A stretch of DNA of 64,000 nt from Natrinema caseinilyticum (GTDB lineage Archaea; Halobacteriota; Halobacteria; Halobacteriales; Natrialbaceae): contig NZ_CP100446.1 of the NCBI RefSeq assembly GCF_024227435.1, positions 1-64,000 on the forward strand. Direction: 5' to 3'. A model generated the notes under the pieces. The model did no database searches. It was not told the origin of the DNA and worked only from the letters and a program-made list of their open reading frames with translations. A program made the position numbers and the translations under genes. Below, in pieces: positions 63,567 to 64,000 of this stretch (position 1 is the stretch's first letter; every line of letters begins with the position of its first letter).

Positions 63567-64000
63567 CTATTCGCCCGTGAATTCCGGATCGCGCTTCTCT
63601 TCGAACGCGGCGACGGCTTCGGCGTGATCGTCCGTTTCGCGACACTCGCCGAGCGCCTCGATCGCGTGTTCGAGTCCGGTTTCCAGGTTGACGTCGTGAG
63701 CCTCGTTGATGAGCTGCTTTGCGTTTCCGAGTGCGACCGAGGGCCCGTTGGCCAGTTCTCGGGCGCGCTCGTGAGCGACTTCGCGAGTGCGGTCTGCGTC
63801 GCCGTCGACGACCGTCGAGGCGATGCCGAGTTCGCCGGCCTCCGTGCCGGAGATGCGGCGCCCGGAGAAGATGAGATCCTTCGCGACCTCTTCGCCGACG
63901 AGACGGGGCAGCATGTACGCGCCGCCGTCGCCCGGCGAGAGACCCACGTCCACGTACGACTGGCTCATCACGGCATCGGCCTTGACGACTTTGATGTCGG
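63567..64000 (-). CDS. Enoyl-CoA hydratase/isomerase family protein, partial (5' end outside window)
   Basis: The C-terminal 140 or so residues of a crotonase-family protein whose start lies beyond the window. QSYVDVGLSPGDGGAYMLPRLVGEEVAKDLIFSGRRISG is the active-site region; the usual Glu of the PExxLG motif appears replaced, hinting at an isomerase or other activity. Ends in EEKRDPEFTGE. Convergent with the BadH-like gene. Confidence 0.85.
   Translation of the reverse strand, partial: DIKVVKADAVMSQSYVDVGLSPGDGGAYMLPRLVGEEVAKDLIFSGRRISGTEAGELGIASTVVDGDADRTREVAHERARELANGPSVALGNAKQLINEAHDVNLETGLEHAIEALGECRETDDHAEAVAAFEEKRDPEFTGE

Overview
The window is haloarchaeal (class Halobacteria). It is GC-rich, the predicted proteins are strongly acidic, many starts are leaderless with an AT-rich TATA-like box about 25-30 bp upstream, and several families are typical of the group: F420-type LLM oxidoreductases, a Tat-exported lipoprotein, DUF35 Zn-ribbon/OB-fold proteins and Lrp/AsnC regulators. 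The left end looks like a replicon maintenance locus. About 770 bp of non-coding DNA carries repeats of the 11-bp palindrome GTTAGNCTAAC, followed by a ParA-type ATPase and an overlapping acidic partner gene. This suggests, without proving it, that the segment lies on a megaplasmid or secondary replicon. I see no tRNA, rRNA, CRISPR array or intact insertion sequence.

Layout. 1-2.1 kb: iteron-like repeats and the parA operon. 2.1-3.2 kb: no convincing gene. 3.2-7.1 kb: a DehI-type 2-haloacid dehalogenase and two divergent, related MFS transporters. 7.2-13.7 kb: a VOC protein, a 53-aa membrane protein, a Zn-dependent alcohol dehydrogenase, a two-subunit glutaconate-type CoA-transferase, an enolase-superfamily dehydratase, a divergent LLM oxidoreductase and a GNAT protein. 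13.9-20 kb: ornithine cyclodeaminase-like protein, Lrp regulator, two class-III aminotransferases and a divergent CoA-acylating methylmalonate-semialdehyde dehydrogenase, probably an omega-amino-acid catabolic unit. 20.3-29.1 kb: a galactonate-dehydratase-like enzyme, a GlcD-type oxidoreductase, a small Cys/His protein, a BKACE enzyme, UspA, gamma-glutamyltransferase, an SDR and an M20 peptidase. 29.4-34.1 kb: a TAXI-TRAP transporter (Tat lipoprotein plus fused permease) and another MFS carrier.

34.2-64 kb is a dense set of CoA-thioester catabolic genes: SDRs, a type II haloacid dehalogenase, 3-hydroxyacyl-CoA dehydrogenase, two copies of a thiolase-like protein plus DUF35 partner, ketopantoate reductase, MaoC hydratases, a CitE-like lyase, two family-III CoA-transferase/racemase proteins, two acyl-CoA synthetases, an SCP2-like protein, an alpha/beta hydrolase, acyl-CoA dehydrogenase, five crotonase-superfamily proteins (the last cut by the window edge), and an SDR closely resembling 2-hydroxycyclohexanecarboxyl-CoA dehydrogenase (BadH).

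Together the genes suggest uptake of organic acids (TRAP, MFS), dehalogenation of 2-haloacids, CoA activation by ligases or CoA-transferases, and beta-oxidation-like or retro-aldol/retro-Claisen breakdown of branched or alicyclic acids. The two thiolase-like proteins lack the nucleophilic cysteine of true thiolases and keep an Ltp2-like YDSFT motif next to a DUF35 gene, so a steroid-type side-chain aldolase role is the most interesting hypothesis. Decay is visible too: an MFS C-terminal remnant, a monooxygenase C-terminal remnant and a crotonase gene with an N-terminal frameshift.
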